Source of the DNA: Herminiimonas fonticola
GTDB taxonomy: Bacteria; Pseudomonadota; Gammaproteobacteria; Burkholderiales; Burkholderiaceae_D
Length of the DNA stretch: 64,000 bases
NCBI RefSeq assembly: GCF_003293745.1
Contig: NZ_PTLZ01000002.1
Coordinates: forward strand, 558,001-622,000
Direction of reading: 5' to 3'
Below, in pieces: positions 52,752-63,015 of the stretch. Numbering within the stretch: position 1 is the stretch's first letter; every line of letters starts with the position of its first letter. The notes under the pieces were generated by a model. That model was given only the letters and a program-made list of their open reading frames with translations. It made no database searches and was not told the DNA's origin. Both the position numbers and the translations under genes were made by a program.

Positions 52752-53258
52752 CTATTTGCATTCATCCAGCACGCGATTATTGTTGCGTGTCTCTTGCGCA
52801 CGTTCTTCATCAGTCATATAGGAGCGTTCGCCGGATTTGTCCCTGAGACTGATGCGGTCACCTGAATCCAAGGTGCGCTTGTAATTACTGGCTTGTTCAC
52901 AGTTTTTCTTCTTGTCGGCAGCCAGTTTTGCCTTTTGCTCTGCTTCCTTGTCTTTTTCTGCCTGCGCCGTCTTGCGTTTATTGTAGTCGGCGTTCTTTTC
53001 TGCGATTGTCTCTGGCGCTTTCTTTGCTACGTCGCCTTCGCTGGCTGTTTCGTCCGCGGCTTTGGCTGGAGCGCTGGCTTGCGTCGACCCCTTAGGTGAT
53101 TTCAGGATTTTGCTGTTTGGTACCGATGCTGGCGGCGGTGTGTCGGAGTACTGTTTGACGCCTCGTTCATTCAGCCAGACATATTGCGCCAAAGCGGCGC
53201 CGGCGCAGCTAGCTAACACAATGGCAACAGTAAAACGTTTCAAACCGGATGCATGCAT
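52752..53258 (-). CDS. DUF4124-domain periplasmic protein
   Basis: A 168-residue exported protein. The signal peptide ends A-L-A before Q-Y-V-W. The DUF4124 motif is right after it: Y-V-W-L-N-E-R-G-V-K-Q-Y-S-D-T-P-P. The rest is a Lys/Ala/Glu-rich, probably helical segment with one C-E-Q and a final cysteine near the end. These proteins are common in betaproteobacteria and their function is not known. It is convergent with rnfH and divergent from guaB. Confidence 0.85.
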   Translation of the reverse strand: MHASGLKRFTVAIVLASCAGAALAQYVWLNERGVKQYSDTPPPASVPNSKILKSPKGSTQASAPAKAADETASEGDVAKKAPETIAEKNADYNKRKTAQAEKDKEAEQKAKLAADKKKNCEQASNYKRTLDSGDRISLRDKSGERSYMTDEERAQETRNNNRVLDECK

Positions 53259-53387
53259 GACAAATCCTCAAGAAAGGGCGGGGTAAATACTTGTGCGATT
53301 TCGCCATGCTTCCTCTGGTCTGTCAATGCAAAAGGAAAATTTGCAGCCATCTTGTCGCAAGGGCGGGACGCATTAAACGGATTTCTG

Positions 53388-53393
53388 TATAAT
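53388..53393 (+). promoter_or_regulatory. Consensus -10 box upstream of guaB
   Basis: A perfect TATAAT lies 28 bases before the guaB ATG. No clear -35 hexamer is found at 16-18 bases, so an activator or a degenerate -35 is implied. Confidence 0.5.
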
Positions 53394-53411
53394 TCGCTTT
53401 TGCGCCACTAG

Positions 53412-54881
<1,470 letters not shown>

Positions 54882-54899
54882 GATCGTTACGGTAGTGAA

Positions 54900-55376
54900 A
54901 TGACAGATTCTCCCAGCGCTAGCGGCAGTAATGTCATGCCGAATGCGGGTGTACGGCAGCATGAAAGTTTTTCTGATGCTGTTGCCCGTATCGAGCGCTT
55001 GGGAAAAAGTCTGTTTGGTGTCACCGCCTGTGTCGTACATTTAGACGGCGAAGGATCTGGACTTCATACGCACTCGCATCAATATTGCGCGCAGCTACCT
55101 TTGGGTGAAGTCTTGCATGTAATGCCGGAGAAATCGTCGCCATTCAGTCCTGCATTAGGCAAGATCGATAACTTCGAAGTACGGTTTTATGCGGTGCACC
55201 CACTGCGTAATCGCACAGGGAATATTGTTGGCAGGGTGGCGTTGATACACGAACGTTCACGCGCCTTTACCGCTGGCGATGCTCACTGGATGACTGATCT
55301 AGTGGCACTGCTGGAGCGGGAATTGCACTTTTCCGCGTATGAAGTCGCACCATCCAGTACTGATTCCTCTAAATAA
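54900..55376 (+). CDS. Small stand-alone GAF-like protein between guaB and guaA
   Basis: A 158-residue soluble protein without signal peptide or membrane helix. Residues about 25-145 follow the GAF pattern of signalling proteins: R-I-E-R-L-G-K-S-L-F-G-V-T-A-C-V-V, then V-R-F-Y-A-V-H-P-L-R-N-R-T-G-N-I-V-G, and a last helix D-L-V-A-L-L-E-R-E-L. The centre is shortened and contains H-T-H-S-H. No output domain is attached. It starts 18 bases after guaB and ends 32 bases before guaA, so it should be co-transcribed with both. A nucleotide-sensing or regulatory role in guanine synthesis is only an inference from the fold and place. Confidence 0.7.
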   Translation: MTDSPSASGSNVMPNAGVRQHESFSDAVARIERLGKSLFGVTACVVHLDGEGSGLHTHSHQYCAQLPLGEVLHVMPEKSSPFSPALGKIDNFEVRFYAVHPLRNRTGNIVGRVALIHERSRAFTAGDAHWMTDLVALLERELHFSAYEVAPSSTDSSK

Positions 55377-55408
55377 TTGTTCCACCTTGAAACGCTAAGC
55401 TCACTCTC

Positions 55409-57028
55409 ATGCATTCGAAAATTCTCATCCTCGATTTCGGTTCACAAGTTACCCAATTGATCGCACGTCGCGTGCGCGATTCCGGCGTTTTTTCTGAAGT
55501 CTTTCCATACGACGTCAGCGATGAGTTCGTTCGCAATTACGGCGCAGCCGGGGTGATTCTTTCCGGCGGCCCGAATTCGGTGATCGAAGGCGATGAGTCG
55601 CCCCGCGTACCGCAAGCCGTATTTGAGTTGGGCGTACCGGTGCTTGGTATTTGCTACGGCATGCAAGCCATGGCGGAGCAGTTAGGCGGCAAGGTAGAAA
55701 ACGGCACAGTGCGTGAGTTCGGTTACGCCGAAGTTCGCGCCCATGGCCACACTGCATTGTTGAAAGACATCAGCGACTTCACGACAGCCGAAGGTCACGG
55801 CATGCTCAAAGTCTGGATGAGCCACGGCGACAAGGTCAACGAAATGCCGCCTGGTTTCAAGCTGATGGCATCGACGCCGAATTGTCCGATCGCCGGCATG
55901 GCTGACGAAGTGCGTCGCATGTATGCATTCCAGTTCCATCCGGAAGTCACGCACACGGTGCAAGGCAAAGCGATCATCGCGCGCTTCGTGCACGATATTT
56001 GCGGCTGCAAATCGGACTGGAACATGCCCGATTACATCGCTGAAGCAGTTGAAAAAATCCGTCAGCAAGTCGGCACAGATGAAGTCATTCTCGGCTTGTC
56101 TGGTGGCGTCGACAGTAGCGTTGCTGCTGCATTGATCCATCGCGCGATTGGCGATCAACTGACCTGCGTTTTCGTTGATCACGGTCTGTTGCGTCTGGAC
56201 GAAGGCAAGATGGTGATGGATATGTTTGCCGACAATCTGGGCGTCAACGTGATCCGTATCGATGCCGTCGATCAGTTCATGGGCCATCTGGCTGGCGTGA
56301 GCGATCCGGAAGCAAAACGCAAAATCATCGGGCGTGAGTTTGTTGAAGTGTTCCAGGTAGAAGCCGGCAAACGCAAGAATGCAAAATGGCTGGCGCAAGG
56401 CACGATTTATCCTGACGTCATTGAAAGTGCAGGCAAGGGCAAGAAGGGCCACACCATCAAGAGCCACCACAATGTGGGCGGTTTGCCGGAAACCTTGAAT
56501 CTGAAATTGCTGGAGCCATTACGCGAACTGTTCAAGGATGAAGTGCGCAAACTCGGCGTCGCGCTCGGTCTGCCACATGACATGGTGTATCGCCATCCAT
56601 TCCCTGGCCCAGGCCTTGGCGTACGCATACTTGGTGAAGTGAAAAAGGAATTCGCCGATCTGTTGCGTCGTGCTGATGCGATCTTTATCGAAGAACTGCG
56701 CAAGACACCATTCGTGCTTGCACCCGGTGCATCGGAAGCAACCGACAACGGCATTCCACATCGTAATTGGTATGACGCGACCAGCCAGGCATTTGCGGTA
56801 TTCCTGCCGGTCAAATCAGTCGGTGTGATGGGCGATGGCCGTACCTATGAATATGTAGTTGCCCTGCGTGCTGTACAGACGCAGGATTTCATGACGGCAC
56901 ACTGGGCGCATCTGCCACACGAATTGCTGGGTAATGTTTCCAATCGCATCATCAACGAAGTACGCGGCATCAATCGTGTTGTGTATGACATTTCAGGTAA
57001 GCCACCAGCGACGATCGAGTGGGAGTAA
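55409..57028 (+). CDS. guaA: GMP synthase (glutamine-hydrolysing)
   Basis: A 539-residue enzyme amidating XMP to GMP. The class I glutamine amidotransferase domain carries Cys82 in G-I-C-Y-G-M-Q and the His/Glu pair in F-H-P-E-V-T-H-T. The ATP pyrophosphatase loop is [10 protein letters not shown]. The C-terminal dimerisation domain ends [19 protein letters not shown], as usual for GuaA. thpR starts within a few bases after the stop. Confidence 0.98.
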   Translation: MHSKILILDFGSQVTQLIARRVRDSGVFSEVFPYDVSDEFVRNYGAAGVILSGGPNSVIEGDESPRVPQAVFELGVPVLGICYGMQAMAEQLGGKVENGTVREFGYAEVRAHGHTALLKDISDFTTAEGHGMLKVWMSHGDKVNEMPPGFKLMASTPNCPIAGMADEVRRMYAFQFHPEVTHTVQGKAIIARFVHDICGCKSDWNMPDYIAEAVEKIRQQVGTDEVILGLSGGVDSSVAAALIHRAIGDQLTCVFVDHGLLRLDEGKMVMDMFADNLGVNVIRIDAVDQFMGHLAGVSDPEAKRKIIGREFVEVFQVEAGKRKNAKWLAQGTIYPDVIESAGKGKKGHTIKSHHNVGGLPETLNLKLLEPLRELFKDEVRKLGVALGLPHDMVYRHPFPGPGLGVRILGEVKKEFADLLRRADAIFIEELRKTPFVLAPGASEATDNGIPHRNWYDATSQAFAVFLPVKSVGVMGDGRTYEYVVALRAVQTQDFMTAHWAHLPHELLGNVSNRIINEVRGINRVVYDISGKPPATIEWE

Positions 57029-57034
57029 TTGCCG

Positions 57035-57577
57035 GTGACGGAAAGTCTGTTTTTTGCTTTACAGCCTGACGTCGCTGCTATCACGCAGATTAACGAAGTG
57101 ACTGCGGCTTTGCGTACTCAACATGACCTGTCTGCGCGCTTCATAAGCGCTGACAGGTTGCATGTTACTTTGCATTTTGTTGGGGACCTTGCTGCTATTT
57201 CACAAGAGCAGCTGGATAGTGCACACGCTGCCGCTGCAGCCATAAAATTGCCAGCTTTCGATGTTAGTTTCGACAAGGTGCTTAGCTTTCGATCTGCAAA
57301 AGCAGAGCGGCCGTTGGTACTGGCAAGCAGTTCCTCCATGAATCCGCTTCAATTGTTTCGCTATGAACTTGGCGACTCACTTCGCAGGCGCGGAATCCCT
57401 GCAGAAAAAACGACTTTCACTCCGCACATCACACTCTCCTATGACGAATATAAGGTCGAAGAAGAGGTTTTGGTAGCTCCAGTTAAGTGGACAGCTCGCG
57501 AATTTGTGTTGATCAAGAGTTTTGTCGGGAAAAGTCGTTACGAGGTATTGGGGCGTTGGCCTCTGGGTGCTGCGTAA
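57035..57577 (+). CDS. thpR: RNA 2',3'-cyclic phosphodiesterase ThpR
   Basis: A 180-residue member of the 2H phosphoesterase superfamily (formerly 2'-5' RNA ligase). The two H-x-T/S-x motifs are H-V-T-L at 43-46 and H-I-T-L near 130, giving the paired active site. It opens L-F-F-A-L-Q-P and contains L-H-F-V-G. GTG 57035 is chosen because GGGAG lies nine bases before it; a TTG two codons earlier is too close to that site. It is probably read through from guaA. Confidence 0.9.
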   Translation: MTESLFFALQPDVAAITQINEVTAALRTQHDLSARFISADRLHVTLHFVGDLAAISQEQLDSAHAAAAAIKLPAFDVSFDKVLSFRSAKAERPLVLASSSSMNPLQLFRYELGDSLRRRGIPAEKTTFTPHITLSYDEYKVEEEVLVAPVKWTAREFVLIKSFVGKSRYEVLGRWPLGAA

Positions 57578-57626
57578 GCTGCCACTTAAGGTAAGGTACA
57601 GCCGCACAACCCTTTGATGGCAAGCT

Positions 57627-58028
57627 CTATTTGGGCAAATCTGCAGGAATGCCGTTCGGACTACGGGCCATCTGATAACCATACCAAAGACTTTGTGCGA
57701 TCCGTTGTGCAGAAGTGATGGCACGCTGGCCCATGGCTTGATTGGCTTGTTCTTTTGTGGTTTCTTCAAAGAGTGCCAGCCAGCGTTTGAAAAGTGCTTC
57801 GTCCAGATGGGCCATGGCAGCGTGCTTTTGCATGGGTGTGCCGCTGTAGTTGCCGGTGCCACGAAGGATGGATGACCAGAAGTTGGCTAGCGTCACCAAG
57901 TGATGATCCCAGTCATGTACCTGGCTGTTGAAGATGGGGCCGAGCACTTCGTCTTGCCTGACCTTCGCGTAGAAGGCATGCACAAGTTGCGCAACTTCTT
58001 CTTCAGTACAGAGTTCGGGGTTGAGCAT
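57627..58028 (-). CDS. Group III truncated haemoglobin
   Basis: A 133-residue globin. The start at 58028 has GGAG seven bases upstream; an in-frame start 15 codons earlier has less support. Y-A-K-V-R-Q-D-E-V-L-G-P-I-F, H-D-W-D-H-H-L and F-W-S-S-I-L-R-G-T-G-N-Y-S-G are marks of the group III truncated globins, and a His in the F-helix region (K-H-A-A-M) is the likely proximal haem ligand. Group III globins are tied to low-oxygen or nitric oxide conditions, but the exact role is not settled. It is convergent with thpR. Confidence 0.9.
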   Translation of the reverse strand: MLNPELCTEEEVAQLVHAFYAKVRQDEVLGPIFNSQVHDWDHHLVTLANFWSSILRGTGNYSGTPMQKHAAMAHLDEALFKRWLALFEETTKEQANQAMGQRAITSAQRIAQSLWYGYQMARSPNGIPADLPK

Positions 58029-58138
58029 TTTTTCTCCGGAAAAGCGATGCCCATTTGATAGAGCGTTGTGCATATGAAATTTGATGACTAGCGAATAAGG
58101 AGATGATATCCCTTGATTGCATTAATCGAAATGCTCAC

Positions 58139-58498
58139 TCATGCAGCAGGCTCAGACCACACCGCAAATTCATTTCCACTAGGTTCAGTAAAATGAAAGC
58201 GACGGCCGCCGGGGAATGAAAAAATCTCTTTGCTGATGGTGCCACCAGCTTGCCTGATTTTTTGCTCGGTAGATTCAAGTTCCTGGCTGTAAAAAACCAG
58301 CAGGGCTGCACCTTTGTCAGAATGCGATGCCAGCTCAGATTTGTAGAAGCCGCCATCCAAACCTTCGTTCGAAAAAGCCGCGTAATCCGGGCCGTAATCG
58401 ACAAAATTCCATCCAAAAGCGGCTTCAAAGAATTGCTTGGTTGCCGCAATATTTTTGGATGGGTATTCTACGTAATTAAGTTTTTCATGAAGATTCAT
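58139..58498 (-). CDS. VOC-family protein (glyoxalase/bleomycin resistance fold)
   Basis: A 119-residue protein with the two beta-alpha-beta-beta-beta units of the vicinal oxygen chelate fold. Y-V-E-Y-P-S-K-N-I-A-A-T-K-Q-F-F-E-A-A-F-G-W opens it, and R-F-H-F-T-E-P-S-G-N-E-F-A-V-W closes it. The E-P-x-G-N-E pattern provides a possible metal Glu. Many members of this subgroup have no known substrate; neither drug resistance nor glyoxalase activity should be assumed. It appears to be a single gene downstream of the unknown 231-residue protein. Confidence 0.85.
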   Translation of the reverse strand: MNLHEKLNYVEYPSKNIAATKQFFEAAFGWNFVDYGPDYAAFSNEGLDGGFYKSELASHSDKGAALLVFYSQELESTEQKIRQAGGTISKEIFSFPGGRRFHFTEPSGNEFAVWSEPAA

Positions 58499-58592
58499 GA
58501 CGGGCTCTCCTCAGTGCTTGGCAATATCAATGTTCGACTGATTATATTGCGTGTTGATTACACCGCGCTGGGAATGCCATGCTGCAGATATT

Positions 58593-58625
58593 TGATCTGG
58601 CCCGATAGAGTAGCGAGCCAGATCA
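58593..58625 (-). repeat. Inverted repeat after the unknown 231-residue gene
   Basis: Nine-base perfect arms TGATCTGGC and GCCAGATCA around a 15-base loop lie 16 bases past the stop of the leftward gene. It has no clear U-tract: a transcript-end hairpin candidate. Confidence 0.5.
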
Positions 58626-58640
58626 CCTCCGTATTCTGCA

Positions 58641-59336
58641 TCAAACTTCTGTCGCCGCTTTCGCCATGTTCTTTTTCAGTTCCAGATCTGCATACGGATC
58701 GTCCTTGTCGGATTCGCTCGTGACTGCATTTTTGAGCATGTACTTTGCATAGGCATCCAGCAATTCCATCGTGAAATTAGCCTTGTCTTTGACCGGGATC
58801 CAGCCTTTGTCGCTTTTCTCTTCAAGCTGCATATCTGCACCGTTGAATTTGATGCTGATTTCCTTGTCTTTTTGCGCCAGTTCGAACTGATCGAGAAAGT
58901 TGCTGACAGATGCGCTTGGGTTGCTGCCTGCAAAATCAGCCATCGCGTTTTTGAGTGCTTCTTTACGAGCTGAAGTTGCGCTGCTGATCATGCTCGCCAT
59001 GCCGTCGCGTAATGCAGGGTTTTCATTGAGCATGGTTTGAAATTTCACATTGCGATTGTCGCCGCTGAGTTCAAAGCCGTTTTTGTTCGATGTAATACGC
59101 AGCGCCGGTGGAACATTGATGCCGTAAGCTTGCAGAGCGTTGCTCAAGCTGTCCTTGAAGTTCACGTTGGATACTGACGAAACTGGCGAAACCGGCGTCA
59201 GTGCTGATGCAGTGATGGGTTTGTTGACAGCACTGGCAAGCAAATCGCCAAAGGCAGCATTGGCAGATTTATTCAATTGAGAAGAAGTGAAGCTGTACTG
59301 TGAGTTGACACTGCGATCGTTCGAAATTTTATCCAT
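58641..59336 (-). CDS. Protein of unknown function, 231 residues
   Basis: I do not recognise this protein. The start at 59336 (M-D-K-I-S-N-D-R-S) is firmly set by GGAGG eight bases upstream. There is no signal peptide or membrane segment. Residues 1-80 are Ser/Asn/Ala-rich and look disordered. About 85-150 hold a compact segment (G-I-N-V-P-P-A-L-R-I, F-E-L-S-G-D-N-R-N-V-K-F-Q-T-M-L). About 150-231 are charged and helical, ending in a Lys-rich tail. There are no cysteines. It is flanked by a VOC gene downstream and divergent cydDC. Its flexible N-terminus would suit a secreted or surface-delivered protein, but no evidence shows it. Confidence 0.65.
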   Translation of the reverse strand: MDKISNDRSVNSQYSFTSSQLNKSANAAFGDLLASAVNKPITASALTPVSPVSSVSNVNFKDSLSNALQAYGINVPPALRITSNKNGFELSGDNRNVKFQTMLNENPALRDGMASMISSATSARKEALKNAMADFAGSNPSASVSNFLDQFELAQKDKEISIKFNGADMQLEEKSDKGWIPVKDKANFTMELLDAYAKYMLKNAVTSESDKDDPYADLELKKNMAKAATEV

Positions 59337-59516
59337 GCTTTTTCCTCCGTTGAATAACTCAAGATGAATCAACCAAAACAGGTGACTCGCGATATAACTG
59401 TTAGCAGCCCAGCTTAGCAGTGCGATCACGGCTGCAATGCGATGAGTAAGGGGATGAAATGCTGCTACTTCGAGGAAAAATATGATTTCCTTTATATAGC
59501 GCGAGTCGCTGCACAT

Positions 59517-59530
59517 TTGATCTAGCGCAA
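59517..59530. promoter_or_regulatory. FNR/Anr-box-like sequence before cydD
   Basis: TTGAT-CTAG-CGCAA matches 8 of 10 defined bases of TTGAT-N4-ATCAA. It lies only 25 bases upstream of the cydD ATG, too near for ordinary class II activation of a promoter further left. Low confidence. Confidence 0.25.
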
Positions 59531-59555
59531 GAATTAAAAGGAGTGATGCGCCATA

Positions 59556-61256
59556 ATGAAAACCACTATGCATCCAGGCTCAGACTCTTCTCATCGCTTG
59601 CGATCCGATCAAGGATCTGCTGTGGGAGCTGCTCTGCAAACACTTGCATCGCTACTATGGCTGCCGCAGGCAGGCTTGCTGGCTTATGCAGTACAAGGCT
59701 TGGCGGACGGTGGCGGTTTGGCTGCCATCAAGATTCCCGCGCTACTTTTAGTATTGCTTGGACTTCTACGTGCGGCATGTGACGCTGCAGGCTCACGAAG
59801 GGCGTTCAAAACTGCACGCGCACGTTTATCCATGCTGCGTGCACAGGTCGCGACTGCGCTGGCAGCGCGTTCTCCACTGGATGTTGACAGACCGGCGTCG
59901 GGGCTCGCCGCGAGCGTGATGGCAGAACAGGCTGAAGCAGTGATTCCATATCTGACGCGTTATCGTCCTGCGCGTTTGCGTTCCACCATAGTCCCCATCG
60001 TTATTCTCATTGCCGTCTTCCCCTTGTCGTGGATTGCTGCGCTGGTTCTACTGGTCGCTGCACCTCTGATTCCGATTTTCATGGCGTTGGTGGGCTGGCG
60101 CGCGAAAGCTGCGAGCGAAGTGCAAATGGTGGAGATGGGTGACATGAACGCTTTTTTGCTGGATAGATTGCGCGGGCTGGCAACTTTGCGAACGCTGGGT
60201 GCGATAGACATGACTGCGCAGCGTTTGCGTGATGCAGCGCAAGCCTTGCGGCTACGCACGATGGCTGTGTTACGGATTGCGTTTTTATCGTCTGCAATAC
60301 TGGAGCTGTTCGCTGCCTTGGGCGTGGCAATGATCGCGGTGTATGTCGGCTTTCATTTGCTGGGACAAATTGAATTCGGTGCCTGGGGTAATCGCCTGAG
60401 TCTCGGACAAGGCTTGTTTATCTTGTTGTTGGCTCCGGCTTTTTTTGAGCCTTTGCGAGATCTGTCTGCCGCTTGGCATGACAGAGCCGCGGGTGAAGCA
60501 GCGCTGGATGCATTAGATCGTTTGTCCGATACAGGATTGCTGTTGCCGGATGCGGGTGATGGGGCAAACGCGTTGTCATCTCATACTGGCGTCGCGCCAT
60601 CAGTCGAGATTTCCAATCTTCTTTTCTCTCATGTCGGTGCTGCGGATCTCGTTTTTGACAATTATTTTCTGCATGTGGCCGCAGGCGAACACATCGCGAT
60701 TGTTGCCCCCAGCGGCGGCGGCAAATCGACCTTGCTGTCCTTGATTGCCGGTTTGGTACCTGCACAAGGTGGCGAGATCAAAATCGATGGCGTGCCACTT
60801 TCCGCAAACACGGTGATTACTCTGCGTAGCCGCATGACATGGATAGGTCAGAAACCGCATATTTTTGCAGGTTCGGTACGTGCGAATGTAAGTCTCGGTC
60901 GTGCCGGCGTTGATGCGGAAGATGTTGCTGACGCTTTGCAGTTTGCCGCGCTGGATACGGTGCCGCAAGCACAGCTTGGTGTTGCCTTGGGCGAGGGTGG
61001 TGGCGGCTTGTCGGGCGGTGAAGCAGTACGCCTGGCTTTGGCGCGCGCGATGGTTGCTGGTTGCGCCAATGCCGATCTGCTACTGGTAGACGAACCGACC
61101 GCGCATCTGGATACCGTGACTGCCAAAGAAGTAAGCGACGCCTTGCTGCAACTGGCGCAAGGCAAAACGATGATTGTTGCCACCCACGATCCGGTGCTGG
61201 CGGCGCGTATGCATAGGGTGATTGTGTTGAACGCGGATGCCGAGGTGGAAGCATGA
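59556..61256 (+). CDS. cydD: Thiol reductant ABC exporter subunit CydD
   Basis: A 566-residue fused membrane/ATPase half-transporter. About six hydrophobic helices lie in residues 25-320. The ATP cassette has Walker A A-P-S-G-G-G-K-S-T, signature L-S-G-G-E-A-V-R-L and Walker B L-L-L-V-D-E-P-T-A-H-L-D. CydDC exports cysteine and glutathione to the periplasm and is required for cytochrome bd assembly. ATG 59556 is used, with AGGAG at a rather long spacing. It overlaps cydC by ATGA, and cydA follows. Confidence 0.95.
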   Translation: MKTTMHPGSDSSHRLRSDQGSAVGAALQTLASLLWLPQAGLLAYAVQGLADGGGLAAIKIPALLLVLLGLLRAACDAAGSRRAFKTARARLSMLRAQVATALAARSPLDVDRPASGLAASVMAEQAEAVIPYLTRYRPARLRSTIVPIVILIAVFPLSWIAALVLLVAAPLIPIFMALVGWRAKAASEVQMVEMGDMNAFLLDRLRGLATLRTLGAIDMTAQRLRDAAQALRLRTMAVLRIAFLSSAILELFAALGVAMIAVYVGFHLLGQIEFGAWGNRLSLGQGLFILLLAPAFFEPLRDLSAAWHDRAAGEAALDALDRLSDTGLLLPDAGDGANALSSHTGVAPSVEISNLLFSHVGAADLVFDNYFLHVAAGEHIAIVAPSGGGKSTLLSLIAGLVPAQGGEIKIDGVPLSANTVITLRSRMTWIGQKPHIFAGSVRANVSLGRAGVDAEDVADALQFAALDTVPQAQLGVALGEGGGGLSGGEAVRLALARAMVAGCANADLLLVDEPTAHLDTVTAKEVSDALLQLAQGKTMIVATHDPVLAARMHRVIVLNADAEVEA

Positions 61257-62962
61257 AGCTCAGTCGCGATCTGCATCCGGTGCTGGCCTTATTTTTTGCC
61301 AGCGACAAAAACAAATTATTGACAGGCGCTTTGCTGGCGGCGGTTACCGTATTGTCCGGCATGGCTTTGCTTGGTTTGTCCGGCTGGTTCATCACGGCGA
61401 CTGCGATTGCCGGCTTGAATGTATCGCTGGCATTCATGTTCGATGTTTTCATGCCTTCGGCCGGGATTCGATTGCTGGCACTGGGTCGCACCGCTGCACG
61501 CTATGGCGAAAGATTGGTCACGCATGACGCCACGCTGGCGGTGCTGGCCGCCTTGCGCGAACGTTTATTTCTTGGTTGGGCGCAACCCGAAGCGGCCCGC
61601 CGTTTAATGGTACGACCTGCGCAATTACTGTTCCGCCTGACTGGCGATATCGATGCGCTGGATTCCTTGTATTTGCGCATTCTGGTGCCGCTTGCGTCGG
61701 CTTTGGTCGCTGCGCTGGCAACCGGGATCGCATTGAGTTTTATCGATGTGTATTTGGGTATCAGTATTGCCATTTGGCTGATAGCTACTGGTCTCGGGAT
61801 TGCATATCTCGTTGCGCGCGGCGCACGTCGCGCAGCACGTCATCGCAGCTATGGCATAGAAGCTCTGCGAGCACGCAGCATCGATCTCGTCGCGGGACAA
61901 ACCGAGTTATTGATGGCGGGACGATTGACTGCGCAAAAGGCTGCACTGCGTGCAGCCGATGAATATCTCGCGCGTGCCGACGATACATTGAACCAGCTGG
62001 AAGCACGAGCCGGCGCAGCGTATAGCGTAGTGGGTAGCCTGACTCTGGTTGCCACGCTGCTGGTGGTCGCGGTGTTGATGGAAAACGGTGTCATAGGTGC
62101 GCCGGTTGCCGCGCTGGCCTTGTTGCTGGTGCTGACTGCGACAGAACCTTTTTCAGCCTTGCGTCGCGGCGCATTGGAGCTGGGACGCACTGTGCTGGCT
62201 GCACGCCGCTTGAATCCGCGCTTGCAGGATGCTGATAGCCCAACAGTTAAACAAGCTTCTGTACTGTTTTTATCTGAGGATCTGATCCTTTCTTTGCATG
62301 ATGTACGCGCGCATCCTGCAGGTCAGGATGCATCTGATACTTCGGTGCTGCAGGATATCTCCTTGAAGGTAGCTCGAAACGAGCGCGTGGCCTTGATCGG
62401 GGCGAGCGGCGCAGGCAAATCGACCTTGATGGCGGTGATCGCCGGTGAACTGGCTGCACAGTCGGGAACGGTACAAGTTGCCGCTCACAGCCTGCTGACG
62501 CAGAGGACGGAGTTATTTCAAGACAGTCTGCGCGACAACCTGCGTCTGGCGGACGCGACTGCGAATGACGCGCGCCTGTGGGATGTATTGCAGACGGCCG
62601 GTCTGGCGGATGACGTGGCAAAAATGCCGAACGGGCTGGATACGCGCCTGGGTGAGGGCGGCTTGGGATTGTCCGGTGGGCAACTACGTCGTCTGGCCTT
62701 GGCGCGCTTGTTATTGCGCGATGTGCCGCTGTGGTTGCTGGACGAACCGACCGAAGGGCTGGATCCACAGACTGCGCGCGATGTTTTGCAGCGTTTGGAC
62801 AAGCTGGCAGCAGGCCGCAGCCTTTTGCTGGCAACGCATGTACGGCGCGAGGCCGCGTTGGCGAACCGCTTGGTTTGTATGGAACATGGGCGTATTGTTA
62901 TGGACGTGATGCGTGGCGATACGGGTTTTGACCTTGTATTGAATACGCTGCGACCGGATTAA
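61253..62962 (+). CDS. cydC: Thiol reductant ABC exporter subunit CydC
   Basis: A 569-residue partner of CydD. The membrane domain opens with L-L-T-G-A-L-L-A-A-V-T-V-L-S-G and contains about six helices to residue 310. The cassette has Walker A G-A-S-G-A-G-K-S-T, signature L-S-G-G-Q-L-R-R-L and Walker B L-W-L-L-D-E-P-T-E-G-L-D. CydDC work as a heterodimer in the inner membrane. Start overlaps the cydD stop. A 53-base gap precedes cydA, so the whole cyd group is likely one transcript. Confidence 0.95.
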   Translation: MKLSRDLHPVLALFFASDKNKLLTGALLAAVTVLSGMALLGLSGWFITATAIAGLNVSLAFMFDVFMPSAGIRLLALGRTAARYGERLVTHDATLAVLAALRERLFLGWAQPEAARRLMVRPAQLLFRLTGDIDALDSLYLRILVPLASALVAALATGIALSFIDVYLGISIAIWLIATGLGIAYLVARGARRAARHRSYGIEALRARSIDLVAGQTELLMAGRLTAQKAALRAADEYLARADDTLNQLEARAGAAYSVVGSLTLVATLLVVAVLMENGVIGAPVAALALLLVLTATEPFSALRRGALELGRTVLAARRLNPRLQDADSPTVKQASVLFLSEDLILSLHDVRAHPAGQDASDTSVLQDISLKVARNERVALIGASGAGKSTLMAVIAGELAAQSGTVQVAAHSLLTQRTELFQDSLRDNLRLADATANDARLWDVLQTAGLADDVAKMPNGLDTRLGEGGLGLSGGQLRRLALARLLLRDVPLWLLDEPTEGLDPQTARDVLQRLDKLAAGRSLLLATHVRREAALANRLVCMEHGRIVMDVMRGDTGFDLVLNTLRPD

Positions 62963-63015
62963 TTTCGACCCCGACCACTGCGCGGCAAAGAATTTAAGTC
63001 TTAAAAGGGAGCTAC

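Noticed and set aside
59543-59782. Alternative frame starting at ATG 59543 with a better-placed AGGAG than cydD
   Set aside because: Its 79-residue product has no motifs and is wholly inside cydD; CydD needs the other frame for its first membrane helix.
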